A stretch of 64,000 bases of DNA from contig NZ_KQ758618.1 in assembly GCF_001457035.1 (NCBI RefSeq), positions 434,001 to 498,000 on the forward strand, read 5' to 3'. The notes under the pieces are model-generated. The model saw only the letters and a list, made by a program, of their open reading frames with translations, ran no database searches and was not told where the DNA came from. Source of the DNA: Fictibacillus enclensis. GTDB taxonomy: Bacteria > Bacillota > Bacilli > Bacillales > Fictibacillaceae. Position 1 is the first letter of the stretch. Each line of letters starts with the position of its first letter. Positions 11,050-18,358 of the stretch are shown here, piece after piece. The translations under genes were made by a program, and so were the position numbers.

Positions 11050-11286
11050 ATGAGACCGATTATTGAATTTTGTGTCAGCAACCTGGCCAACGGTTCGCAG
11101 CGTGCACTTGAAAAACTGGAACAGGATTATGATCTCGATGTGATTGAATACGGCTGTCTCGGATATTGTGGTCAGTGTGCCCGTTCTCTATTCGCATTGG
11201 TTAATGGTGATATTGTGCGCGGGGAGACGCCGGACGAGCTGGTAGAAAATGTTTATAAATTTCTTGAAGAAAATCCAATGTTTTAA
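11050..11286 (+). CDS. yuzB: YuzB (DUF1450) cysteine motif protein
   Basis: A 78-residue protein with N-terminal [13 protein letters not shown] and central [10 protein letters not shown], the DUF1450 signature. Four cysteines suggest a metal or Fe-S site; no biochemical role is established. GGCGAGGTGATAAG provides the RBS. It is divergent from yutJ across a 230-bp gap and convergent with ribU. Confidence 0.75.
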   Translation: MRPIIEFCVSNLANGSQRALEKLEQDYDLDVIEYGCLGYCGQCARSLFALVNGDIVRGETPDELVENVYKFLEENPMF

Positions 11287-11295
11287 TCATAATAA

Positions 11296-11330
11296 AAAGC
11301 TGGCTCATTCATCGAGCCAGCTTTGTTTTT
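11296..11330. terminator. Terminator between yuzB and ribU
   Basis: The stem AAAGCTGGCTC / GAGCCAGCTTT is followed by a T-rich run, for convergent genes. Confidence 0.8.
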
Positions 11331-11332
11331 AT

Positions 11333-11911
11333 TTATGATGAATGTTGATATTGTTTGTTCAGCCAAGGCTGGAGCCTTGAATACAAGATGACAAATAGGA
11401 TTGTGATGATCATGCCTTTAATCACATTAAACGGCGCAATACCTACCAGTATAAGGTTCAACATCGCTTCACCGGACATTTGCGGGGAGTTCAGGAACCA
11501 GGTGTAGGCAGGAAGAATCAGTACATAATTCAATAATGCCATCATTAAAGTCATCATGACTGTACCGACAATTAAACCGGCAGACAGACTTTTCGTTGAA
11601 CGGTGCTTTCTGTAGAAGTAGGACACAGGAACAATGAAGATGGTTCCGGCGATAAAATTCGCCATTTCACCAACAGGCACTCCGGTCATGTTGCCGACGA
11701 TCCCATAATGAAGAACGTTTTTAATTCCCTCAACTGCCAGGCCGGCAAGAGGGCCGAATACGATTGCTGCAAGCAATGCAGGAACTTCACTGAAGTCAAT
11801 CTGCAAAAAGGCAGGCAATCCCGGAAATGGAAAATCTAATAATTGTAGTACGTACGCAATGCTGCTTAGCATGGAAACAGCCACCATCTTATACACTTTT
11901 CCCTTGTGCAT
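11333..11911 (-). CDS. ribU: Riboflavin ECF transporter substrate-binding subunit
   Basis: A 192-residue membrane protein with about six hydrophobic segments, the S-component that captures riboflavin and works with a shared energy-coupling module. The segments SMLSSIAYVLQLLDFPFPGLP and FSEVPALLAAIVFGPLAG match RibU. The start is MHKGKVYKM with AAAGGAGAGA; the longer frame to 11950 lacks an RBS. The FMN riboswitch upstream fixes the ligand class. Confidence 0.9.
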   Translation of the reverse strand: MHKGKVYKMVAVSMLSSIAYVLQLLDFPFPGLPAFLQIDFSEVPALLAAIVFGPLAGLAVEGIKNVLHYGIVGNMTGVPVGEMANFIAGTIFIVPVSYFYRKHRSTKSLSAGLIVGTVMMTLMMALLNYVLILPAYTWFLNSPQMSGEAMLNLILVGIAPFNVIKGMIITILFVILYSRLQPWLNKQYQHSS

Positions 11912-11971
11912 GTTGAAATCTCTCCTTTGTTGCGCCATCTTTGATTTCAAATGCAGTGCATGCTTCTACAA

Positions 11972-12312
11972 TAGAAAACCCTTAGCGGATAGAACGCTAA
12001 GGGAGAGTAGTCAGGCATCGTCAAATAAACATTTCAAGGTGATGTGTATCTCCTTAAAACGTACTGAGCGAGGGCTCAGTCATTTTGCAATAGCTCACTT
12101 TATTGCAAATCAACCGAACCGTGCACCGTCATCTTCTCCCATCCAGACTGTACTGTCGGCTCTGGAATTACACCAGATCAGCAAATAAGAAAAGCAAAGA
12201 TGTCTAGCTTCAACGCCTAGACAGGCGTTGAAGCTTTTCTTACAGCTCACGGGCTGATGAAGAGGGAATCTTCAAATACCGCCGGTCGGGAATTTCACCC
12301 TGCCCCGAAGAT
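11972..12312 (-). promoter_or_regulatory. FMN (RFN) riboswitch with terminator, controlling ribU
   Basis: On the minus strand the aptamer (12312 to 12131) starts with ATCTTCGGGGCAGGGTGAAA, continues with the CCCGACCGGCGGT core and AGCCCG, and ends with GGATGGGAGAAGAT. The expression platform has an ACTGAGC / GCTCAGT stem near 12070 and a terminator CCCTTAGCG / CGCTAAGGG + TTTT at 11975-12003. FMN should shut ribU off. The variable P4 arm is enlarged by an inserted hairpin at 12206-12235. Confidence 0.9.
12187..12241. repeat. Hairpin repeat inserted in the riboswitch P4 arm
   Basis: A perfect 12-bp stem (AGCTTCAACGCC / GGCGTTGAAGCT, loop TAGACA) sits inside AAGAAAAGC / GCTTTTCTT. Its layout (GTCTAGC..GCCTAG..GCTTTTCTT) recalls short intergenic repeats seen in many Bacillaceae genomes. 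That family match is from memory and unverified. Confidence 0.5.
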
Positions 12313-12487
12313 GGATCGCTATTTTTTTATACTGAGATTATTATACTGCAGAAAAAAGATTTTGGAAACCATTTTGACTTACAAAAGTTTAGTGTTGATT
12401 TTTCAATCAGCAGGTTACTTTTAAGTGAGACTGGGGTAAAAGAAATCACACAGCTTTGTTGGCATGTAGTATACAATAGAAGAACAC

Positions 12488-12772
12488 TTGAAAATAAAAG
12501 GAGGGAAACCTGGCTTCATTCAGAAAAAGCCAGTAGTTATGCTAAACTTTGAACATTCTTGGCCCTACGAAAAAATGATGGATGATATTTATATAAATGA
12601 ATGCCCATACTGCCATACTTCCAATGTGCTGACCACATTTTCGGAAGACAAGCTGAATAATGCAAAGGAAGGGATCAAGCAGCTGCTTGTTATGCCCTGC
12701 TGTCACAGCAAGCTGACGATACTTAACGCTGATGAAGATTATTTTTGGACAGAGGAGAAGTTAAGATCATAA
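12488..12772 (+). CDS. Small CxxC / CCH zinc-binding-like protein
   Basis: A conserved-looking reading frame whose safe part begins at VVMLNFEHSWPYEKMMDDIY. It holds CPYC and a later MPCCH pair, suggesting a zinc site. I do not recognise a function. The start is unresolved: AAAGGAGG sits at about 12500, inside the longest frame, and the next in-frame ATG (12539) is over 30 bases away. The +1 frame begins with codons for ASFRKSQ right after the RBS and then stops, hinting at a frameshift near the 5' end. It ends at a terminator at 12776. Confidence 0.6.
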   Translation: MKIKGGKPGFIQKKPVVMLNFEHSWPYEKMMDDIYINECPYCHTSNVLTTFSEDKLNNAKEGIKQLLVMPCCHSKLTILNADEDYFWTEEKLRS

Positions 12773-12775
12773 AAA

Positions 12776-12800
12776 AAACTGCCGGAGGACCGGCAGTTTG
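12776..12800. terminator. Terminator between convergent genes
   Basis: The stem AAACTGCCGG / CCGGCAGTTT with an AGGA loop is flanked by A- and T-rich runs. Confidence 0.75.
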
Positions 12801-12804
12801 CTTC

Positions 12805-13899
12805 TTAATATTCTTTGATGACATTGTAGAATGTGTCGCGTTCGACTGGTTTTTTGTTGGCTGTTTTAATGAGGTGAACTAACTCTTTTCGAGTAATTCC
12901 CTGGGAAGTCAACGCCCCAACAGAGTGAGAAATTCGTTCCTCGATAAGCGTTCCGTGAATGTCATCCGCACCAAAGGACAGTGCCATTTGTGTTAACTGT
13001 ACGCCAATATTGATCCAGTATGCTTTAATGTGATCAAAGTTATCCAGCATCAAACGGCTGATGGCTATCGTACGCATATCATCATAAGCAGATGTACGGC
13101 GTGTCAGTCCCATAGTCGCTGTTCTCGGCTGCATGGCAAGCGGGATAAACACCATAAATCCATTCGTTTTATCTTGAAGCTGGCGTACACGGTCCATATG
13201 GATCAAACGCTCTTCTTTGGATTCAATGGAACCGTACAGCATTGTTGCGTGTGTGCGGAGACCCAGGCCATGGGCGAGCTCATGTGCTTCCAGCCATTGA
13301 TCGGTTGAGGCTTTGTCAGGGCTCATTTTCTCACGGTAGCGCTCGGTAAGAATCTCAGCTCCGCCTCCAGGCAGGGTGTCCAGTCCGGCTTTGACAAGCT
13401 CTTCGAGAACTTCTTTCATGGATAGGCCGGAAATTCGGGAAAAGAATTCAATTTCTGCCCCTGTATAGGCTTTAACTGTAGCGTTTGGATAATTTTTTTT
13501 CAGCACGCGGATGGTGTCCAAATAATAATCAAATGGAACTTCATTGTTATGGCCGCCTACAATGTGGAATTCTCGGATGTTATCGTTCCATCGTTTTTCT
13601 ACATATTCCAGAAGCTGTTCTTCATTCATTGTGTAGGCACCGTCTTCACCCGGCTTGCGCTTAAAGCCGCAGAAGCTGCAAGAAGCTTCGCAAACATTGG
13701 TCGGGTTAATATACATATTTTCAATGAAATAAACACGATCGCCGTTTTTCTGCAGGTTAGCCTCGTTTGCCAATTGAGCGACACTTAAAATATCGTTGGT
13801 TTCGTATAAAAACAAACCGTCTTCAATTGAAAGACGTTCACCGTGACGGATTTTTTCAGCAATGTCATGGATTCTTGTATCCTGTGTAATGATGGCCAT
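12805..13899 (-). CDS. mqnE: Aminofutalosine synthase MqnE (radical SAM)
   Basis: A 364-residue radical-SAM enzyme that joins a chorismate-derived enolpyruvyl benzoate to the SAM adenosyl group in the futalosine menaquinone route. The 4Fe-4S cysteines are C70, C74 and C77 in CEASCSFC. The N-terminus (IAEKIRHGERLSIEDGLFLYE) and TLPGGGAEIL are typical of MqnE. MqnC is a close paralogue but usually has a different N-terminal region. No other mqn gene is nearby. B. subtilis uses the Men route instead, so this marks a different quinone biosynthesis choice. Confidence 0.8.
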   Translation of the reverse strand: MAIITQDTRIHDIAEKIRHGERLSIEDGLFLYETNDILSVAQLANEANLQKNGDRVYFIENMYINPTNVCEASCSFCGFKRKPGEDGAYTMNEEQLLEYVEKRWNDNIREFHIVGGHNNEVPFDYYLDTIRVLKKNYPNATVKAYTGAEIEFFSRISGLSMKEVLEELVKAGLDTLPGGGAEILTERYREKMSPDKASTDQWLEAHELAHGLGLRTHATMLYGSIESKEERLIHMDRVRQLQDKTNGFMVFIPLAMQPRTATMGLTRRTSAYDDMRTIAISRLMLDNFDHIKAYWINIGVQLTQMALSFGADDIHGTLIEERISHSVGALTSQGITRKELVHLIKTANKKPVERDTFYNVIKEY

Positions 13900-14240
13900 T
13901 ACTTTTCCCCCGTTTCTTATTGGTATGTATATATGTTTTATTGTGCAGGGTCTGAACCTGCTGACTCAAACATGTGAAGTATTCCGCCACCTGGTTTGGG
14001 TCAGCGAATACGGTGTCTATTATACGCTCATTTATTTGGAAGGACAAGAAAGGAACCATTTCCCCTTGATGTCACATGAATGTAACATAGGTTACGTCTT
14101 GTTTACGTTTTGGAAAGAGTATCCACAAATGCGATAAAATATTGCAAAATACAGAGGGGTACCAGGTGATTGTCAATATATTGAATTTAGAGTAAAATTA
14201 TGGTACAGCCAGGTATGGAACGAACCAGGGAGTGTTGCAC
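13900..14240. other. Intergenic region between mqnE and the Spo0E-like gene
   Basis: I see no convincing coding frame. It should hold the divergent promoters. A small inverted motif TGTAAC-ATAG-GTTACG occurs near 14090; I cannot assign it. Confidence 0.5.
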
Positions 14241-14426
14241 ATGACAAATTTATTGGATGTCGAACGACTTGATAAATATAATGAACAGATCGAACACCTG
14301 CGCCAGCAAATGATTGATACGGCCAACAGTTTGGGCCTGAATCACCCTCAAGTATTGAACTACAGCCAGAAAATAGATGAAACACATAATTTAATCTTAA
14401 AGATGGAACAAGGAAAACAGTATTAA
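14241..14426 (+). CDS. Spo0E-like aspartyl-phosphate phosphatase
   Basis: A 61-residue helical protein with the Spo0E-family signature SQKIDETHNLIL (family SQxLD) and an N-terminal helix that pairs with it. Family members dephosphorylate Spo0A~P and delay sporulation. Isoleucine replaces the usual leucine in SQxLD, a mild change. ATG 14241 has GGGAGTG upstream. It is monocistronic, directly before yutM. Confidence 0.75.
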   Translation: MTNLLDVERLDKYNEQIEHLRQQMIDTANSLGLNHPQVLNYSQKIDETHNLILKMEQGKQY

Positions 14427-14507
14427 TAAAGGCAGATGCCTTGAGAGTTTTCTTTAGCACTTGTATACTATAAGTATAAAACCTTCAATGAAGGAGAGTG
14501 GATAATA

Positions 14508-14864
14508 ATGATCGTAAACTTTACTGATGCTGCAATCGGCCAAATCAAAGAAATGATGGCTGCAGAAGAGGAAACAGGGCTATTTCTCCGTGTCGGTGTA
14601 AAAGGCGGCGGATGCAGCGGCCTTTCGTATGGCATGGGATTTGATAAAGAAACACAAAGCACAGATCACGAGGAAGAAATCAACGGGCTTAAAATTGTCG
14701 TTGATGCGGAAAGCGCGAAAATTCTTAACGGAACTACGGTTGACTTCAAGCAAAACATGATGGGCGGAGGATTCACCATCGACAACCCGAACGCCATCGC
14801 GTCCTGCGGATGCGGATCTTCCTTCCGTACAGCCGTCAATGCCGGAACTCCTGAAGAGTGCTAA
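14508..14864 (+). CDS. yutM: HesB/IscA-type Fe-S carrier (ErpA-like) YutM
   Basis: A 118-residue A-type Fe-S carrier. The three cluster cysteines lie in GGGCSGLSY and the C-terminal [19 protein letters not shown] precedes the ATG. The last 100 bases form one copy of the direct repeat flanking the 17.7-kb element, so the C-terminal 33 codons, including both C-terminal cysteines, probably come from the element's att site and restore the gene exactly. The native terminator has been moved to 32585. Confidence 0.92.
   Translation: MIVNFTDAAIGQIKEMMAAEEETGLFLRVGVKGGGCSGLSYGMGFDKETQSTDHEEEINGLKIVVDAESAKILNGTTVDFKQNMMGGGFTIDNPNAIASCGCGSSFRTAVNAGTPEEC
14765..14864 (+). repeat. attL: left copy of a 100-bp direct repeat
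   Basis: The 3' end of yutM through its TAA is identical to 32471-32570 over 100 bases. Flanking bases differ on both sides. This is the classic product of a tyrosine integrase recombining within the 3' end of a gene. Confidence 0.95.
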
Positions 14865-14879
14865 GCGGTAAAGCCCGGT

Positions 14880-14930
14880 ATATCAACGTTTTAAGCACCG
14901 AGATATTATTTCGATAATCTCATCGGCAAC
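14880..14930. promoter_or_regulatory. Possible attP-arm sequence at the left end
   Basis: GAGATATTATTTCGATAATCTCA is a near-palindrome around a TTCG loop. Parts of it (GATATTAT, ATAATCTCA) recur at 32443-32466 inside the right end of the element. Shared motifs on both arms are what an integrase arm-binding site would show; function is inferred. Confidence 0.35.
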
Positions 14931-15038
14931 TTATCCGAAATAACACGGAGGGTTGCGGATGACAGTGCGAAAATGACGATAAACAATTCCGAATCGGTAC
15001 GTTAACATCCCCGATTTGGAGCAATAAGGGTTAATAAC

Positions 15039-15083
15039 TACGACTTTCTTGACGGAAATAACGTCTAGGAGGTCGTATTTTTT
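15039..15083 (+). promoter_or_regulatory. Leader hairpin hiding the integrase RBS, terminator-like
   Basis: TACGACTTTCTTGACG (15039-15054) pairs with CGTCTAGGAGGTCGTA (15062-15077) through a GAAATAA loop: 16 positions with one mismatch and two G-U pairs. The 3' arm contains the integrase Shine-Dalgarno TAGGAGG, and six T follow immediately before the ATG. It should act as a terminator for transcripts arriving from yutM and also block translation of the integrase. Confidence 0.75.
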
Positions 15084-16103
15084 ATGCCGTTAAAGAAACG
15101 CGTTAAACGAACGCAAACCAGCAGCGCGGATTATCCGCAATTAACGTTTGAACAGGCGATCGATTTAGTGATTGCCGGAAAGAGAGCGGAAGGGTTACGG
15201 GAGAGAACGCTTAAAGACTACGTGAAGTCTTGGGAGTACTTCGTAACATGGATCCGAGTGAATTACGATTATGAAACAGTGGACAAGCTTACAGTCGATG
15301 TTTTCCGCAATTACATCAATTATCAAAAGTACGATGCAAAGCGATATGACGGACATAAGTACATTGCATCCGATCAACAGCGTGTTGGACTGTCGGATAC
15401 TACCATTAATATTAGGCTGCGCGTATTAAAAGCGGTATTTAATTACCTGGAGCGCGAAGAACTGATCGAGGTAAATCCGATTGAGAAAATAAAGTTGTTG
15501 CGCCAAGATATGGATTTAACTAATTGCCTATCGGAAGAAGAAATAAAAGCGTTGCTTAGACAACCGGAACAGAAGGATTATGTAGGCTTCCGTGACTTTG
15601 TTGGCATGAATCTGTTATTAGACTCAGGGTTGCGCGGTCAGGAGATGTTGAGTTTGCGGACAGGCGATATCGACTTTCAATCAAGATTTATAACTTTAAG
15701 CGCGGAAATCAGTAAAAACAGAAAGCCTAGGTTAGTACCTATTTCCGCGCAAGTATCTAAGTTGTTACTGCAGTTGATTTCTGAAAATCGGCAGCACTTT
15801 AAAACAGATCGTATTTTCTTATCTTGTTATGGAGAACCATTAGGCCACAATCAGTTTAATAAACGATTAAAGTATTATGGCTTAAAGGCTGATATCGATG
15901 CGAAGAAAATGACCTGCCACGTTTACCGCCACACTTGGGCGAAGAATATGATTTTGAATGGGTGCGATCCTTTTACGCTTCAAAAAATGGGAGGATGGAG
16001 CGATATTAGGACTATGCGCAGATATATTCAGATGGATACAAAAGACATTCGAAGAAGTCACGACGACTTTTCGCCAGTTATGCGATTGAGAGGACGGAAC
16101 TAG
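15084..16103 (+). CDS. Tyrosine site-specific recombinase (integrase)
   Basis: A 339-residue integrase with an N-terminal SAM-like core-binding domain (about residues 20-130) and a C-terminal catalytic domain. The catalytic set is R184 (SGLRGQEM), H279 and R282 (HVYRH), W305 in the usual His/Trp position (GGWSDIRT) and nucleophile Y314 (MRRYIQM). It lies 219 bp inside attL and reads into the element. Its RBS is buried in the leader hairpin. No excisionase is obvious; the 39-residue basic ORF downstream is a weak candidate. Confidence 0.93.
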   Translation: MPLKKRVKRTQTSSADYPQLTFEQAIDLVIAGKRAEGLRERTLKDYVKSWEYFVTWIRVNYDYETVDKLTVDVFRNYINYQKYDAKRYDGHKYIASDQQRVGLSDTTINIRLRVLKAVFNYLEREELIEVNPIEKIKLLRQDMDLTNCLSEEEIKALLRQPEQKDYVGFRDFVGMNLLLDSGLRGQEMLSLRTGDIDFQSRFITLSAEISKNRKPRLVPISAQVSKLLLQLISENRQHFKTDRIFLSCYGEPLGHNQFNKRLKYYGLKADIDAKKMTCHVYRHTWAKNMILNGCDPFTLQKMGGWSDIRTMRRYIQMDTKDIRRSHDDFSPVMRLRGRN

Positions 16104-16117
16104 TGACCAAAAAGAAC

Positions 16118-16146
16118 GCCCGGTGTTAACGCACTGGGCTTTTTTA
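16118..16146 (+). terminator. Terminator after the integrase
   Basis: The stem GCCCGGTG / CACTGGGC with a TTAACG loop is followed by TTTTTT. Confidence 0.8.
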
Positions 16147-16245
16147 TTTACGCAGAAAACGTAATCCCAACGAGGAAATACGATTTAGTAAACGAGTATA
16201 AGGCGCAAACGTCAGTGGTACATTTTAACGGGGGTGATAATTAAT

Positions 16246-16365
16246 ATGAAGAAACCGAAAAAACTCGTACCGACTTCGGAGCAAATGCGGAAGATAGCGG
16301 ATATATTAAAGCCTGAAATACGGGAGCTAATTAAGAAGCGCAAAGCAGATAGAAACAAACGATAG
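16246..16365 (+). CDS. 39-residue basic peptide, possible excisionase or DNA-binding accessory
   Basis: A short reading frame with GGGGTGA nine bases upstream of its ATG. The product is strongly basic (MKKPKKLVPTSEQ start, KKRKADRNKR end) and mostly helical. I do not recognise a family. A small basic protein right after an integrase could be a recombination directionality factor, but there is no winged-helix signature, so that is speculation. Confidence 0.45.
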   Translation: MKKPKKLVPTSEQMRKIADILKPEIRELIKKRKADRNKR

Positions 16366-17020
16366 TGGTGCGGCGTCCAACGAAGAGTTTAAGGTAGGGT
16401 GTGGCGTCATCGTTACGTTGTAACATATTTATGACCAGGTACTAATAATGCGTAAACGCTTGCGGCTGTAAGGATTATCGCGATGATACAGGTGTAACGC
16501 AACGTTACGCTATTTACATACGTTTACGAAATACGGCTACCCACGGCTTCCCATTTCGTCAGCACGAGGCGGCTGGGGCGGACAGCCGTCCGAAACCGGG
16601 GGTAGTTACGTTATGTTACCGCCGGCAGCCCCGGTATTATTTATGCAAGAAACGCGGGAAATAATCGAGGGGATAACGGTAGAAACCGCGCCAGATCAAT
16701 GATGTATAAAACCGTGCATAATTAAGAATAACGGGGATCAACGCAAAGCTAGACGTAGCAAGGGTTTCGAATAATCGTTGGTTCCCGAGAATTAGTATTA
16801 TGTTAACAAGATTTTGCATGCGAAATGAATAATTGAATAAAATTAAATTATTTAATAAATGATTCTGCGTTCTGCCGGGGTAATAATTTTGTTTACCCCC
16901 ATGCCACTTCGAATAATTCGCGTTGTTTGATGATTGGAAAATCCGCGCAATTTTTTAAACACACGGGAGAATTTGATGAAATTAAATGTGAGTCTGCGCT
17001 TCGTACTATTATATAGGAAT
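16366..17020. other. Non-coding stretch with repeated GTTACGTT motifs
   Basis: I find no supported gene. Three related motifs stand out: GTTACGTTGTAAC (16412-16424), GTAACGCAACGTTAC (16494-16508) and GTTACGTTATGTTAC (16605-16619), built from GTTAC / GTAAC half sites. They could bind a replication or recombination protein of the element. The right half is AT-rich and featureless to me. Confidence 0.45.
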
Positions 17021-17054
17021 AAAAAAAGAGCGCCTCTTGCTATGCTATGGCGCT
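17021..17054 (-). terminator. Terminator of the reverse-strand membrane protein
   Basis: On the minus strand, AGCGCC / GGCGCT encloses an ATAGCATAGCAAGA loop and is followed by TTTTTTT. Confidence 0.75.
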
Positions 17055-17065
17055 TTTAAGGAAAC

Positions 17066-17755
17066 TCAATAATCGATATCAAAATTTCTTGCTTGTTCCA
17101 AAAGTTGTTTTTTATTATATTTTTCAGTGGTTTGTTTCAAAGTTGGTCTTAACCAAACTTCAAATAAGTTAATTGCTTCATTAATTTTTGGGGTTAATAA
17201 ATCGTATTTAGAATTTTCTCCAGAGTAATACATCATTTCTCTTAAATCCCTTTTCTTCTTTTCGATTTCCTTCAAATAAAAAGGATCTTTTAGTGATTCT
17301 AAATAGTCCCTAATTGATAAATTAAGAACTGTCTTACATTGTCTGAGAGGTCTAATAACATATTGATAATCGGGGCCCCATTCAACTTGGGCTTCCAGGT
17401 TTAGTCTTTCAAGTTTTATAAATGCCTCATTTAAACCTTTAAAACGATTTTGATATACATAAACACTTCCTTCATACTTATGCTCGTCTTTTAAGTTGCC
17501 AGTCAATGGACCTTGAGTGATGGTCTTGTTTTCAGGGTATTCAAACTGATACACTAGTGGATTGCGCACATCCATAAATGCATCTCTGACTTCATAGACA
17601 GCAATTAAAAGTGATTTCGCGATTTCATATCTGGATTTTCCTATAAGCTGTTTTCTCCAGATATTGACCCCCCTATATGCAAGGTACGCTGTACCTAAAG
17701 TTGCTAATGCTACTATTTGGTCTGAATTTTCCCCTAGTGCGTGCCAAAAGTTCAT
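17066..17755 (-). CDS. Membrane-anchored cargo protein of unknown function
   Basis: A 229-residue protein with one N-terminal membrane segment (about residues 11-30, IVALATLGTAYLAYRGVNIW) followed by a helical cytoplasmic domain starting WRKQLIGKSRYEIAKSLL and containing VRDAFMDVRNP. The start was moved to 17755 because AGGAGG lies eight bases upstream; the 29 extra residues of the longer frame have no RBS. It is reversed relative to most of the element, AT-richer than its neighbours and has its own terminator, as accessory cargo often does. The single-TM-plus-helical layout occurs in some phage-defence or exclusion proteins, but I cannot assign it. Confidence 0.7.
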   Translation of the reverse strand: MNFWHALGENSDQIVALATLGTAYLAYRGVNIWRKQLIGKSRYEIAKSLLIAVYEVRDAFMDVRNPLVYQFEYPENKTITQGPLTGNLKDEHKYEGSVYVYQNRFKGLNEAFIKLERLNLEAQVEWGPDYQYVIRPLRQCKTVLNLSIRDYLESLKDPFYLKEIEKKKRDLREMMYYSGENSKYDLLTPKINEAINLFEVWLRPTLKQTTEKYNKKQLLEQARNFDIDY

Positions 17756-18087
17756 AAAGTAATCCTCCTGCATTATGTATGAGAATAAAAAAAGACGCAC
17801 TAGGGCGCCGGATCTGGTTATTCTCTTTGCTAGACCACTCATTCAGTATTGTTGGACTAGGTTTTTTAAAAACGAGTGTCAGGAAAATAATTGATAGTTC
17901 GAATCCTTGAAACATATCCCATAGTGTTTTCATAAGCAACACTCCCATCGTTAGGATATTTTCTGATATGAGATGGTCCGCGAAGGCCTTGGCCCAGCAA
18001 AAAGAATAACTTGTATAATATCATTATAACATAATTAGTAAATATTGTCAAGTTTGTATCTTACAATACAGTAGTGATGCTCCAAAA
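17756..18087. other. Intergenic stretch upstream of the 229-residue protein
   Basis: It contains the RBS and presumably the promoter of the reverse gene. A hydrophobic reading frame on the minus strand begins MKTLWDMFQGF near 17933, but it reads through T-rich sequence and lacks a convincing stop; I do not call it. Confidence 0.4.
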
Positions 18088-18089
18088 AA

Positions 18090-18128
18090 TTAAGCGCCGC
18101 TGCAGCCGCAGTGTGCGCTTTTTTGTCG
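18090..18128. terminator. Bidirectional terminator
   Basis: AAGCGC and GCGCTT enclose a GC-rich CGCTGCAGCCGCAGTGT loop; T-runs occur on both sides. On the minus strand it would end the transcript of the two small membrane-protein genes at 18226-18697. Confidence 0.65.
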
Positions 18129-18225
18129 TCTGTACAACCGTTTAAGCTGTACGTTTGGCGTGCCTTCTCGCCTCAGCTTATGCGTGTGGGACGCTAATAA
18201 TGCAGGTACCGCGTTAATAAAAATT

Positions 18226-18291
18226 CTACCCAAAAATACGAGTAAGTAGAGCGATCACTCCACCGGTAATAAGTCCAGCGATAATATGCAT
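18226..18291 (-). CDS. 21-residue hydrophobic peptide
   Basis: The frame begins ATG CAT ATT and encodes a single hydrophobic helix with a central AGLITGGVIALLTRIF segment. A strong AGGAGG lies nine bases upstream. It follows the 112-residue membrane gene in the same transcript. The spacing of Gly and the terminal basic/aromatic residues recall Fst-type toxins, but a membrane accessory for its neighbour is equally possible. It is below usual gene-finder limits. Confidence 0.5.
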   Translation of the reverse strand: MHIIAGLITGGVIALLTRIFG

Positions 18292-18358
18292 GTCTCTGCG
18301 CCTCCTAACGTTTGTAGTATAACGTCTGTAGTTTGCGCAAAGGTGATCAGTTTATACG

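Noticed and set aside
14865-15083. Left junction considered as carrying a tRNA fragment as attachment site
   Set aside because: No tRNA-like cloverleaf or TTCGA-loop sequence; the duplicated core is protein-coding (yutM).
16637-16819. 60-codon minus-strand frame in the gap after the integrase
   Set aside because: No RBS, AT-rich chance composition and no recognisable pattern.
17673-17948. Minus-strand frame beginning MGVLLMKTLWDMF, first thought to be a type I toxin
   Set aside because: It runs on through T-rich sequence and into the antisense of the control region of the 229-residue gene, with no plausible stop after the hydrophobic part.
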